Origin: Amorphophallus konjac | Lineage: Eukaryota; Streptophyta; Magnoliopsida; Alismatales; Araceae | Reading direction: 5' to 3' | Assembly: GCA_022559845.1 (NCBI GenBank) | Contig: JAHNEJ010001038.1 | Span: forward strand, 223,796-287,795 | DNA: 64,000 nt | Shown here: piece after piece, positions 1-11,930 of the stretch | Position numbering within the stretch: the first letter of the stretch is position 1 | Layout: each line of letters begins with the position of its first letter | Made by a program: the position numbers and the translations under genes | The notes under the pieces: generated by a model | Database searches by the model: none | The model's input: the letters and a program-made list of their open reading frames with translations, nothing else | Told to the model about the DNA's origin: nothing

Positions 1-690
1 CCGCATCGCCAATTGGATGCCCCATCCCAACCCCCTCCCCCTTCCCTCACCCATAGGCCTCCACCCCCACCTATCCCTCGCCTCTCGCCTCTCCCCACCA
101 CCAACGTCAGCAGGACCCCCTCTCCTCCCCCCCACTCTAGCGCCAGTATGACGCCCTATCCTGGACCGTACCCCCTCCCTCCATCTGTTTCCCCGTCGGC
201 CGACCACCCACCCCCCTGCTACCTCGTTGGTCGCACAGCCCCCTAACCCAACAGTCGGAACCCCTCCTCCTGCCCCCACCTACTACCCTATCGGTTGTAC
301 AACCCCCCAACCCAGCCGCCGAATCCCCTCCCTCTCACCCGACCTACTACACCAGTACCGGCCGACCACCCTATTACCCCGCTGGTCGCATAGCCCCCCA
401 ACCTAGCGGCTAGAACCCTCCCCTTCCCCTCACTTGTTGCCCTGTCGGCAGACCACCCTGCTACCCCGCTAGTCGCACGACCCCTTCCCCCCATCTGCTC
501 CCTTGCCGGCCGACCCCCCTACTACCCCACCGATCGCACAGCTCGGATCGACTGCCCCCCTACTACCTCGCAAAAACCCCTCCCCCTCCCAGATCGACCG
601 GGCCCTTGCTACCCCGCCAGAACCCCTCCCCCTCCCAGATCGGCATCCCCCTCCCGGATTGGCTGGAACCCCCCTAAATGTTGATCCCTA
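1..690. repeat. C-rich degenerate repeat block
   Basis: The + strand is strongly cytosine-rich. A loose unit recurs every 60-130 bp, built around phrases such as GGCCGACCACCC, CTACCCCGCTGGTCGCA and CCCCTCCCCCTCCC. The open frames across it (proline-rich on +, glycine-rich on -) follow from composition and have no recognisable domain. It looks like a degenerate minisatellite. It could be part of an unrecognised transposable element cut by the window edge. Confidence 0.5.
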
Positions 691-918
691 ATCACCTCCA
701 AAAAATTAAGAGAGAGAGAGAGAGAGAGGGGGTAGAGGGACTTGCCGACGGCACTACGGGGACGGCGGACACGCTAATGGCGGGGGCGACAGACGCTGCA
801 ACAGGGACTACAGATGTGGCTTGGGGGATGGTGGATGCAGTAGGTGGTGTGGCGGGTCGGGTGGTGGTGGATGCGATAGTACGACGACTGGGCACTCGTC
901 ATCGACGGAGTCACGATT

Positions 919-919
<1 letters not shown>

Positions 920-969
<50 letters not shown>
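920..969. repeat. (GA)n microsatellite
   Basis: About 24 uninterrupted AG dinucleotides, preceded by a shorter AG tract near 711-727. The non-repetitive stretch between the two tracts (730-919) shows no supported gene. Confidence 0.9.
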
Positions 970-971
<2 letters not shown>

Positions 972-1429
972 TATGTGAGTGAGTGAGAAAATGAAAAAAA
1001 TGTCAAAGGATATTGGGGTTTTTGCGATGGAGAATATCTGTCGCAATTCCCTCTCTTGTCGTCTACTTTGGGGCGAATTAAATGAAGTTTGATTAGCGAT
1101 GGAAATGAAATTCCGTCACTACTTCGTCTCTAAAGGTTTGCAAAATTTGTTACTACTATATTATAATTATTTTAAAATAAATATAATTACAATTTAAATG
1201 TGTAACAATTATTATTAACTTAATAGTCTTTATAAAAATAAAAATGCATTAAAATTTAATAAAATAAAAAATTGTAATAGTCTAAAATTTGTACACTTAC
1301 AATTATAATAGTTTATACTTTAAAAATAATAAATAAATAAAATAAAAAAATATTGTCAATAGTTTAAAGTTAGTTACTACTATTTAATAATTATAATAAT
1401 AATAATTTATTAAGTATTATAATAATATC
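970..1429. other. AT-rich intergenic DNA, no gene seen
   Basis: From about 1,140 the sequence is very AT-rich (many TAATAATTA and AAATAAAATAA runs) with no open frame of note. It leads directly into the AT-rich repeat array that follows. Nothing functional is recognised. Confidence 0.5.
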
Positions 1430-2060
1430 TGGATTTAAGTTTGCTCAAAATCTAGTTGTTAATTTAAAATTGATCGAGATCCAACCATAAGATTTACTTC
1501 TGATCTAAATATGACTATTGGAATTTAGTTTGATTAAGATTAGACTGTTTTGATTTAAGTTTGATCGATATCTGATCGACCGTTGGATTTTCTATGGATC
1601 GAAATTTGACCTTTAGATTCAAAATCTAACTCTTGAATTTACTCCCGATCGAAATCTGACCGTTGGATTTACGTTTAATTAAGATCCGATCATTGGATTT
1701 GCTCTCGATAAAAAATGGAATCGTTAAATTTAAGTTTGATCAAAATCTGACCATTGAATTTACTCTTCATCAAAATTTAATTGTTAGATTTAAATTTGAT
1801 CAAGATTTGATCATTGGATTTAACTTTGATTAACATTTGCTCGACTCTTGGATTTGCTCCCAATCAAAATTTACCATTGGATTCAAGATCCGACCATTAG
1901 ATTTGCTCTTGATATAAAATTCAATCATTGGATTTAAGTTTGAATAAGATCCGATCGTTGAATTACTCCTCATCGAAATTTGACTATTGCGCTTAAATTT
2001 GATTAAGATCCGACTGTTAGATTTACTATGGATATATAAATTTGATCAAGATCCAATGAC
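1430..2060. repeat. Degenerate tandem array, ~36-40 bp period
   Basis: A phrase like GATTTAAGTTTGATCAAGAT followed by CTGACCGTTG or CCGATCATTG recurs about 15 times with a spacing near 36-40 bp. Copies differ by many substitutions and a few indels, so the array is old. A sub-pattern alternates 'atttaagtttgatcaa' with 'atttgctctcgatca'-type halves, hinting at a dimeric higher-order unit. No coding potential is apparent. It may be a decayed satellite or the internal repeat of an old element. Confidence 0.75.
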
Positions 2061-3594
2061 GATGAGCCAAAAGGATGTTATTGCTCTTCTCTCACCGCGT
2101 GCATATTCTCAACTTTTCTCATCTTCTTGCACTCGCAATATGAAAAGCGCCACGTATGAATCCGAAAGAAGAAATAGAAGATGAAGGATAGGCAAAAAAT
2201 AGGAGACGGATGGATTCTTTCATCGGCCCCCGATGCTCCCCCTTTCCTCTGTACGCGCGACGATGTCACTCCTTAGTCGTCGCCTCTCTCTATCTCTACA
2301 ATCTGCCCGTCTCTTCCAATTAAGGAGTTCCTTTCATCCCACGATAATCGAATGACTTGATTTCCTTTCAAATGTCCGCATCTTTTTCTAGAAAATAAAA
2401 ATGACAATGGAAAATCTTTTTGAGGTGCCATATGTCTGCCGCCCCCCCCCCCTATTATGTCGTTAATAAGTCTAGACATTCCACTACCTTTTGTGACATT
2501 TACGTCACAATATCCGTATCTAAATTTGTGACCAAAGTAGGACATCACTGATCTATCTCTAGATCTTAAAATAAAAGTAGGAAACTTTCCAGAGGTTTAC
2601 ATCATCTTGGATTACAAAAGGATAGTTACGCTTAGAGTGATCTAGATAACAGAGTGTTTGTAACTGTTGTCTGCAGTAATCTTCAGTAAAACCTTTACAA
2701 GCCATGTGTCTATGTGCAGGGAAATCAGAAGGGGGGTGAGAGAGAGAGAGAGAGTTGCGACGTTGTGTGAGGTGATTCGTCAGACTGCCATCACACCCAC
2801 GGGTGGTTGCCTACGTTGTGGGGCCCAAATACTCTTTGTCCGTCCATCACAGGGATACATACCCTTACATTTCCCCCCTTCCCCTCCTCACTTTAATCTT
2901 TACTCTCTCTCTCTCTCTTTAATCCCGTTATCTATCTCCCCTTGCATTAGTTCACGGAGCTCCTTTACCATTCCAGTCCTTCAACACTCTCTCTCTCCAT
3001 ACCCACCTCCCCACCTTCACCTCCACCTCCACCTCCTTCTCCTCCTGTTCTTTCCCCCCACACCCCACTCCTGCCTCCTCAACAAAAAGCCAGCTCCAAC
3101 CTCTCTCTCTCCCTTGCCGCCAACCTAATTCTTTAGTATCAGATCGCCAAGCTCGGATCTTCCTCCCTTGGGGTTTCCCCCCTCTTTCTCTCTCTCTGAT
3201 CGGGCACCTCCTCTGCGCTGGCTCACTTCACCAGGCTTGGAATGGGATGGCCTTCAAGTAGATCCAGGGCCTCCTGGGCTCTCTTCATGGTTTCCCATAG
3301 TGGGGGGAGAGGGGGAACTAAGATATGTCTAGGAGAAGCCAGTTGATACCTTTTCATGATGCAGTAACAAGAGGGTTAGAGAAAGAACAGCGCACTCTTT
3401 CCTGGCAAGAAAAACCCTAGCTAGTTTGCTGGTCTAAACATCCTGCAAAGTGCTCTCCCTGCCTCCTACTGTTGCACCACTCTCTTCCAAACCAGGAGCT
3501 TATTAGAGCAGGTAGTACGTACTACTAGTAAAGTTTGCAGCAGCACTGCTTGCAGAAGCCCAACAGTACAGCTTACGGCAGTCGCTGAGAGGAG
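2061..3594. promoter_or_regulatory. 5' flank of the ALOG gene with pyrimidine patches
   Basis: This stretch upstream of the ALOG start holds several CT tracts (about 2,901-2,920, 2,984-2,996, 3,104-3,113 and 3,182-3,199). Pyrimidine (Y) patches of this kind are common near plant core promoters and in 5' leaders. I see no convincing TATA box close to the start codon. The long open frame across 2,667-3,128 is low-complexity and not a credible gene. Assigning promoter or 5' UTR here is inference from position and composition only. Confidence 0.35.
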
Positions 3595-4419
3595 ATGTCG
3601 GCCGTCGTCCCTGCCAGTTCCAACAGCTCCGGCAGCAGCGGCCACGGCCACCACCGGGAGGCAGTGCCCACCCTCGTCGACTCGGGGCAGAAGCAGAAGC
3701 CGCAGCAGCAGCCGCCGAGCCGCTACGAGTCGCAGAAGCGCCGGGACTGGAACACCTTCGGGCAATACCTCCGGAACCACCGCCCACCGCTGGAGCTCGC
3801 CCGCTGCAGCGGCGCCCACGTCCTGGAGTTCCTGCGCTACCTCGACCAGTTCGGCAAGACGAAGGTGCACGCGGCGGCATGCCCCTTCTTCGGTCGCCCC
3901 CACCCACCCGCTCCCTGCCCCTGCCCCCTCCGCCAGGCCTGGGGCAGCCTCGACGCCCTCATCGGCCGCCTCCGCGCCGCCTTCGAGGAGAACGGCGGCA
4001 GCCCGGAGGCCAACCCCTTCGCCGCCCGCGCCGTCCGGCTCTACCTGCGGGAGGTCCGCGACACGCAGGCCAAGGCCCGGGGGATCGCCTACGAGAAGAA
4101 GAAGCGGAAGCGCCCACCGCCACCTTCCCAGCCGTCACCCTCGCCACCAGCGATGCTCCCTCAAGTCCTCGGCAGCGGCGCAATGATGGCGGCGCCTGCG
4201 GGGCTGGGCAACCACCAGATGGGAGATCCCAATTTGGTCAACGAAGCTCTCCTGATGCACCACCAGCAGCACAACTACGGCCACCACCATGCCCACCATG
4301 GCCACGTTCTCATCGGAGCCCCCGTCAATGGCTCCAGCAGCAACGGCGGCGGCATCGTCGTGACGGTGCCGGATCCCCACAATGGCTCCCAGCTGATACC
4401 GCTGTCGGTACTCAACTAG
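3595..4419 (+). CDS. ALOG-domain transcriptional regulator (LSH/G1-like)
   Basis: Complete intronless 274-residue protein of the ALOG family (Arabidopsis LSH, Oryza G1). These are plant nuclear DNA-binding regulators of organ boundaries, light-dependent growth and inflorescence or spikelet identity. The ALOG domain spans about residues 42-168, beginning [11 protein letters not shown] and ending near [10 protein letters not shown]. It holds the family zinc-ribbon insertion, with H92, C96, C108 and C110 as likely ligands. A basic nuclear localisation signal, KKKRKRP, follows at 168-174. The N-terminus (1-41) is a Ser/Gly/Gln-rich linker. The C-terminus is low-complexity with a histidine-rich stretch around 228-246 and ends in a hydrophobic LIPLSVLN tail. 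Coding GC is very high against AT-rich flanks, as in many monocot genes. The chosen ATG sits in a good plant context (GGAGATGTC) and gives the usual family length of 200-280 residues. Which paralogue it is cannot be decided without a tree. Open frames on the other strand here are shadows. Confidence 0.95.
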   Translation: MSAVVPASSNSSGSSGHGHHREAVPTLVDSGQKQKPQQQPPSRYESQKRRDWNTFGQYLRNHRPPLELARCSGAHVLEFLRYLDQFGKTKVHAAACPFFGRPHPPAPCPCPLRQAWGSLDALIGRLRAAFEENGGSPEANPFAARAVRLYLREVRDTQAKARGIAYEKKKRKRPPPPSQPSPSPPAMLPQVLGSGAMMAAPAGLGNHQMGDPNLVNEALLMHHQQHNYGHHHAHHGHVLIGAPVNGSSSNGGGIVVTVPDPHNGSQLIPLSVLN

Positions 4420-5192
4420 TAGTGATACATATGTTAAAGCCTCTGATCTACTGCTACTATATACACTATCTAGTAACTGTCTGTTTGGTTGATCTTGATA
4501 ACCCTTACCCTCCCTCCTCCTAAATCCAGGAAGAGACTTGGGGAGCTAACTTGATCTGCATGATGAAGGGTTCCTTTCTGGTTTGAGGGGAATCTCTCTC
4601 TCAAAAACAAATTGCTTCAGTGACTCCATTTATGTGTAGGAGGAGCTCATAGTGGAGGAGGTAGATTAATTCTGGTGTGTTTGTGTTGTTCATCATCTTA
4701 TAAAGACATTTGGGATGAAATCTTTGGTTTCTTTTCCAAGTTCCTTAATTTATATAACCTGTTTGTGATTATGTATAATCACATTGCATATAGGTGTAAT
4801 CATGTGAGATCACTATATATATATATATTTCTATGACTAGATGCTAGTGATGATCCATCGATGATGCATGCCACCAGGGACTTAATTATATATCTCATGG
4901 AATTTTATGGTTCTAGAATGCATGGTGATGACATTATCTCTACCTTCTTCTTCTCTGCCTTGCTTGGTGCTGATGTTGATTAATGATCTAACGATGCATG
5001 TCACAAACTCCGGCCATCTCATGGGTTTTCAGGATCATCTATTCATCTTCCTAGGCTGTCCTTCCCCCTTCTATGTTTTCTGATTGGTAATTATCTTTGT
5101 TGCCACTCTAGATTCTCGCTTTATTTTCTCCTCCGTTACGTACCTTGCTTGATCAGTTCCTTGTTTTAAGCTAATTATTACTTAAATAACCA
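4420..5192 (+). other. 3' flank of the ALOG gene
   Basis: AT-rich sequence after the TAG stop, presumably the 3' UTR followed by intergenic DNA. No decisive polyadenylation signal stands out, and no other gene is recognisable. Confidence 0.4.
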
Positions 5193-5193
5193 A

Positions 5194-5278
<85 letters not shown>
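5193..5278. repeat. Compound (CT)n(TA)n microsatellite
   Basis: About 27 CT units run directly into about 16 TA units. It is a typical hypervariable plant microsatellite about 0.8 kb downstream of the ALOG stop codon. Confidence 0.95.
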
Positions 5279-5281
<3 letters not shown>

Positions 5282-8200
5282 AACACATTCAGAGACACAT
5301 TGACCCTCGTCCTTGCTCTCGGACACGTATAGTGGAGTGCCACCGCTCGTCGCTGTCTGTTGCCTTTATCACTTCAGGGGCTTGTTAAAACAAAATTTCA
5401 AGTTACGAGAGTACTGCAAGTTTTCTGCTACTCATTTTGTCAGACGCAACATGCAGATAACAGCACCTCTTTATGCTTTCCCCCACTCTTCTTCCCGGAA
5501 TTACATGCCTTAATTGGGTCCATCTTCCCTTCAAGTTGCCTAATTAAACTGGCCAAACCTTGTTTTCTTTGTTGTTATGTTCCATTTATTGAGCTCCCTC
5601 CACCTTCCGCTGCCTTTTACTTACAATATACATACAATTCTTAGCCAGAACTGTCCATGGGAGAAACACAAATATAAACGCCGAGAGTCCTCCCAACAGT
5701 TTTGGGTTTGCATTTGTTCCTACGGAAATGGATCTCCTTTTTAGTTTCAACCTATTTATCTTTCAAATGTCCTATTAATTAATTGCTGAAATTTGAGCGC
5801 CTAATGCCTTTCAAATATTAATTTGCTGCTAATGGTCTTCAATTCATTCACTCACATCTAGAACGAACCAAAAAAAAAACATGCAGATCTATACATTTGC
5901 CAGGCTATTGTCATAATTGGTTGCCCTTGTGTTTCTTCTCATCTCCCTTGCGTGCAACCGTCGACATGCAACACCGGAGAGTCTCAGGACAAGAGATGTG
6001 GGCATTCATTTGATTAGCATAATTAGCTGAATTGCGTATTAAATTATGAGATGATATGGCTCTTCACAGTATATGCCAGATGTGAAAATGCCTGGTCAAA
6101 TTAAGTTCACCATCCATTTGGTCCCCAAAAATGTGTTTTCAGAGAGAATGGTCGTCTCTCTTCCTCTTCCCCTCTCCCCTCTATCTTTTGCAGGATATCT
6201 CATGTTAATTTGTCTTGCACTGGAAAATAACTATGCTTCCTCGGGAGTACCTTCAATTGCTCTCCCTTCAATCCATCGATCATAAGACGTCTTTACGCGC
6301 ATTCGGAGACTCCTCACTTCTCAGACATAGGATGTGTCCAATCACCTTGTCAATGTGCTTTGAGAAGCACACAACAAGGGAGAACCACTTGACCTTTCAT
6401 ACTGTTAGAGCAGACATGAAGTTAGGGTATATATATATACATGCAGACCTTTTCAGTTTTGTGCTGCTCTGAATGCCTCAAATAGTGAGTAATCATTGAG
6501 CAAGCTAAAGAGAGTATAAGAAAAAAAAAGTTGAATTTCAGTGATATCGGTGTCCCTCGTATGTACTTCATAGTTCATTCACCCCATTTCACGTTTGCAT
6601 TATACATTAATTGTGGTAATGTGGGTTCTCTTCAATGGATTCCTGAATTCCTCAGACCGGAAAACCATGAATGTTCTAATTATTTCTTTAACCATAATGA
6701 AACTTAACTGAAATCAGAGAAAATTTTGATTAATACGTACGTGATTTGTTTTTTTCTTCTTTCTTTCCTAGGAATACAAAAGCAGCTAGCAGCTTTTGAG
6801 CCACGGTTAGAAAACGCTGAAAGAGAACACCCGCAAACACATTAAAAAACTATGTGTGTACAAGACACAATTGAAGACATATATATATAGGAACCATGCA
6901 TCATAAAGAGGAAGACTCTGAAACAAATTACCTGAGACCATATGCTCCTCAAAAGATCGATTCTTCTCCATGTTGAGTGGTTATTTTGTAGTTTTGTTGG
7001 CAGAAAGTGAAACTTGGCAAATGTATATGATGCGAACTTGTGTTAGATTGAATGTTTGCCAAGTCTACGTACTCTAAATGTTACAAAGCGGGGGGGGGGG
7101 GGGGTGCACTGAACAAAACTTAGAAGATACTGTTCGAGTTTGTGCTTGTTGGTTAATCATGGATAAAAATCTATTTGTGTGTTCCCTCAACCAAGGAGAT
7201 AATTTAAACCAACCATTTTCTTATGAATATTCAATAAACAGACACCAAAAAAATTCATAGTTAGAGGACAATCTACGGGGGTATTCAGCTGTTCTAGTTA
7301 GAAATTAAATGCGAGGATTAATATCTTTTTGTCACCAATAAAAATTACTAGTTTCTTTATAAATATCTTTCCCTTTTAATTGGTGGCACAAAACTCGCTA
7401 TATTTGTCATCAAATTTCTTTTGCTTTCTAAAGCTTAAGAGTGCACAAATGATCAAATATAGGATCTGATTTTTTTTTTTTTTTTGGGGGGGGGGGGGAG
7501 TCAGAGAATACGAAACATGGCTGGTGGATGCTAGTCTCACATCTTCCATTTAATTTCCTGACCATCCACTATAGATGGTATACACAATGAAAAACTAATG
7601 TAAGCCAATAAAACCACCCAATTTTGACATCTTATAACCAAAAGGCAAGAGACAAGCTTATCGAGATGCATGTTTTGCCTCGAACAACAGGGTTCTTTGC
7701 TTGATGTTTTGCATTGAACTCCAAGTGCCATGATGTGATATTGGAACAGACGGAATAAGAAGCACCCTTCAATGCTAAAATATGTGTGCGATTGTGACGA
7801 CCAACTTCTCGTGAAAACAAAAGTAAACCATTGGGGGGGGGGAGAGAGAGAGAGAGAGCTTAATTATGGGTGGCCGCAAAGCTTTCTCCCTCTCCCTTTT
7901 TGGGGAAAGCAATAGCCATCCTAGGTTCTTATATATGCTTGTGGTGTAGAGTGTTAACACTATTCATGTGGTCCTCGCAGACACAAAGGCTGCGTGTTGG
8001 AAGCCCGGCCCGCCCCCCGTCTTGATCGTGGACCTCAAAACTGCTGACCCAGGACCAGCACCGTCAACCTCTTCGGGAGTTGTTGATAAGTATGAGCAAG
8101 TAGTTGTCCCTTTCATATCAGTACGTGAGGTTTTCTAATCTTTGGACGGACCAACTTTGCTCCAGTAGAATCAATGATATGACCTCCATTAATCTCACGG

Positions 8201-10310
8201 CAGAAGAAACATGTACATCCTTGCATGCCTTCCCGTTATACACGGGAAATCTGCGCGGGAGGACCATTCATTCCATTCTGATAGATATGTTCCCACTAGG
8301 AAATGTTTGAATCCAAGCAGTCTCAATATTTCTCCTCTAATGTGGAATATTTTTACACAGCTTAGTCTCTGTGCATTTATATATATATAGGTCATGTTCC
8401 ACCAAATCGATAGTCTTGAGTTAGCTAATAGGCTAACGCCAGGTATGAGGCAATCTATTCTCCAATAATATATAGCACACTTGGGAAAAAAAAATTACTC
8501 CGATCTCTTTTGCCATTCACAAGCAACTAATAAAAGAATTTACAATTTCCTCTATGCTCCTATAGGATGTAAGATCAAGAAAGTGAATATTAAGAGGTTG
8601 CTGGACATGTTACAATCTGAGAAAATGAAATTGAAAAGAGAGCGGGACATGTTAAAATCTGAAGATAAGAACCTGAATAATAATTCAACGGGAGATAAGG
8701 GTTTGTGCAATGAATGTGCATTCTTAAAGGAATTGATCGAAGACTTAGATTCTGATCGAGTATCACACGCGCTCTCGCCTTGCTGATGATGACATCTAGT
8801 TGCTATCAGGGAGCTCCGTTGGTCGGCCAGCCCCCTCCACCGCCACGGGTCGAGCTAGGTTTAGGGTTGAAAATGGGATGGGGTTAAGGAAGACACTATA
8901 TTTTCGGTATTTGTATGCCCTAAAGAGTTTTCATGACATATTAATTCTAAGAATATTGGTCGGTTGTTGGTGACTTGGGAATCACATGGATATAATTGCA
9001 AACGTTCAGGATAAACGAGGGATATTTGTGATAATAAATTTAAATGAGAGATTTATTTGTAATTACATATATTTAGAAGAGTATATTTTTAAAAAACCTT
9101 AATTTTTATCAACTTATGTAACCTCTTCATGGGCCAAGTGCACTATGTCATGGCCAATTTAGATGTCCCCGCCAACACATGTACTTATGGGCGTCTAATG
9201 TTGGTCGAATTATTAGTGAACTAACGCCAACGAAGAGTGCATCGATGCCAATCTCTTCTCCTATATTAATTATTTCCATGTACAACGCCACTGCAAAACC
9301 GCACTTGGTCCACCATTTTCCCAAGCCTCCCAACCCCCGCGAAGTCCTCATCCTCCCTCCAATCTGCCGCCAACCTCATCTCCATCTTGTCCTCTACTCA
9401 GCTATTTTTCAAGTACTCTCCTCTCATATGACCTAATCTTTCTCTCCCCACTTAATTATATACTAATGTGGTATCTTCAGAAGCGAATTAAGCATGTTCC
9501 TTTAATTACACGATGATAATAGATATGGCGCGTTGATTCGAGTGGCATCTAAACTGATCTCACCGATCGGTCTGTTGTCTCCCTTTGTAAAATTATTACA
9601 AATGATTGAAAATCAGCAATTCGAATATAGAATTCTTTTTAAGCCGACGTTGTTCCCCGGTTAATCAGGGTGAGATAAGAGTGATCTACGGCGTATCGGA
9701 TTTTTTCAGATGTAATACGGCACGTCCGAGTCAGATCGAGTCGACAAATCATGAATATAAATACGGAAGAAAAAATATTATATTTAAATTTGATTGTTCT
9801 AGTTAAATTTGGGGTCGAACTCATCTGGGTCACCGAGTCACGAGATTAGATAGTGATGCTGATGGGGAAATTAAATGTGGGACCGTGACCGCTGTAAAAG
9901 TGAACTTAATTTGGATGCTCTCAAATTTCCGAGTGCCGAATTTACGCTATTCATCTCGATCGATCGATCAGACAGTTAAAATAAAAATGACAAAAGAATC
10001 TGTAAAAGTGTAGTACATAACATTGCATTGTTCTTAGTTTTATCAGTCAACCCGACAAATATAAAGAACTATTGGGAACTAAAAGTCAAGAATTTTCTAC
10101 ATCTCATGTGAACGCTCTGCGATGATTTGTATAAGATGCTCTCAGCTTTAAAAACTAAACAATCCACCAATTTTGAAACGGGTGATTTTAGCACTACTGG
10201 AAGATGACGTACGGCATTTTCCACCAAATCACTCGAGAGTTGGGTGGAAGTGAATCGATCTTTTTCAGCTTAATTTATTGGAGAAAGTAGTACTTTTAAA
10301 AACATCCGAG
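5279..10310. other. Low-copy intergenic DNA, no supported gene
   Basis: About 5 kb without a credible gene. It contains homopolymer tracts (poly-G near 7,090-7,104; poly-T then poly-G near 7,471-7,498; poly-G plus GA near 7,833-7,858). One lysine/glutamate-rich open frame near 8,481-8,786 lacks an ATG at its start and matches no family I recognise; it might be a decayed exon. The rest is ordinary AT-rich intergenic sequence. Confidence 0.5.
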
Positions 10311-10553
10311 GTCACTTTGGTAACGGGTTAAGGTGGGTTAGGGTGGATTAATCGGGGTCGGGTGACTTATTCCATGTTTGATACTTTTTTTCTTAACCTG
10401 AGTCGAATAGGGTTAAAGTGGATTAACTCATTCCTCTTAAATAGGTGGAATAAGTTACTCCACCCGGATTAGGGACACTTTGATAACGGGTTAGATTAAG
10501 GGACGGGTGAACTAACCCGGGTAGGCCACCCCCTTAACCCAATCCGTTATCAA
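10311..10553. mobile_element. MITE-like inverted-repeat element
   Basis: The left end contains TTTGGTAACGGGTTAAGG. The right end contains CCTTAACCCAATCCGTTATCAA, its near reverse complement. A second copy of the arm (TTTGATAACGGGTTAGATTAAGG) lies inside, near 10,469-10,491, next to the right arm. The roughly 240-bp length, AT-rich interior and lack of coding fit a non-autonomous DNA transposon or a foldback element. I could not identify a clear target-site duplication, so the exact ends are approximate. Confidence 0.5.
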
Positions 10554-11746
10554 TTTTTCGCAAAGTTTCTAATGGCAGAATGTAACCTCTTTCATTACCG
10601 CAGGAAATAAATATGCAGATTTTAGAATATGCAATCTGTGCCTGCATCAGATTTCATGCTTGAATATTATTAATACTAGTGCTCGTTCGTTTGTCTTTAA
10701 AATTTTTGATCTTAAACTTATTGACTTACATTAATCTTCGATTTTCTTTCTCGATCGGTCTTTTTAGATTGAAAATCAAAATCTACCAAAAAAAGGTGCC
10801 ACATGGTTCAACTAATTTTAAAACATAACAATATAAGTCACTCTAAATGGAAGAAAACATCATAAAATAATCTATAAGATTTCAGAGGTAAGAAAAATAT
10901 CATTTTATAACATTCCATAATATTTTATAACATTTTAAAGTATTTTAAGACACGACAAATTAAACCGCCTTGATCTAAGACCATGGAGGGCGGCAAAGTC
11001 ATGGATTACAACACAAGTTTAACTCAATTCAAAGTTGAAAATTTTACTCTTGAGCCCTATGATTTTGCATAAATATATTTTAGTCCTTACAATTAATCCA
11101 TATATTTGTCAGCAAGCCCTTGCAATCTTTTATGTTTCATTAGAAAGTGCCTGCCATTTCAACCCTACTATTGTCATTCCCTACGCATAGTACGGTCTAC
11201 AAAATGTTAATGTATGGTTAACTTCATCTATGTGCAGAAAAATATAAAACTAACTCCTAGTTATATGAGAGATAGAAAGAGAGAGTGGCCGGGTGGGAAG
11301 AGAGAGATGGGGGGAGAACGGAGAGAGAATGGGAGGGTACCAGACGGAATTTAATTTATCCTCCGACTCTCTAGAGTACGTAGTGTGTGTGTGAGAGAGA
11401 GAGAGAGAGAGGTCAATTTGCCGAAGCTCGACCTCCCCACGGACGAACTACTCCACCATCTTGACGTTGGGGTCGATCTTGATAGGTGACGTTGTCGAGG
11501 ATAGAGAAGACATAAGGGATGGATCTAGTTGCCACGAATGATATCTGGTGTGAGATTGATGGTCTTGGCAATAGAGTTGTGTGTGACGATGAGCATGATG
11601 AACACCTTGAAGATGATTGAGAAGGTGGAGGCCAACCCTTGATTAGAGAGAGAGAGAGAGTGGGGAGAGAGTAGAGAGAGAGAGAAAGAGAGAGTGTTGA
11701 ATGGGGTTTCCCCTGTGGCGTTAGAGCTTAACCCAAAGGGGGGTGC

Positions 11747-11750
<4 letters not shown>
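10554..11750. other. Intergenic DNA with GA-rich patches
   Basis: No gene is recognised. GA-rich stretches occur at about 11,264-11,330, 11,392-11,412 and 11,645-11,697, leading to the long GA microsatellite. Confidence 0.4.

Positions 11751-11831
<81 letters not shown>
11751..11831. repeat. Long (GA)n microsatellite
   Basis: About 40 perfect AG dinucleotides in 81 bp. The Arg-Glu and Leu-Ser repeat open frames across it are artefacts of this tract. Confidence 0.97.
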
Positions 11832-11835
<4 letters not shown>

Positions 11836-11930
11836 AGCAGTATTTCTGGGTCCCTGAGCATTGCCCTGGTAATGGCGATCCTATACTCTGCCAGCCAGAC
11901 AACTACCAATCTCGCTTCCCTACAACAGTA

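Noticed and set aside
13..691. Proline-rich or hydroxyproline-rich protein genes
   Set aside because: The frames exist on both strands because of C-rich composition, and no signal peptide or conserved motif is present.
2667..3128. 153-residue + strand ORF upstream of ALOG
   Set aside because: It is made of CT-rich microsatellite translation (Ser/Leu/Pro runs) without a domain.
3466..3907. Minus-strand ORFs opposite the ALOG gene
   Set aside because: Shadows of a GC-rich coding region; the + strand frame has the clear ALOG domain.
8481..8786. Lys/Glu-rich 101-residue frame as a gene
   Set aside because: It has no ATG at its start, no recognisable domain and no supporting context. It is mentioned only within the intergenic entry.
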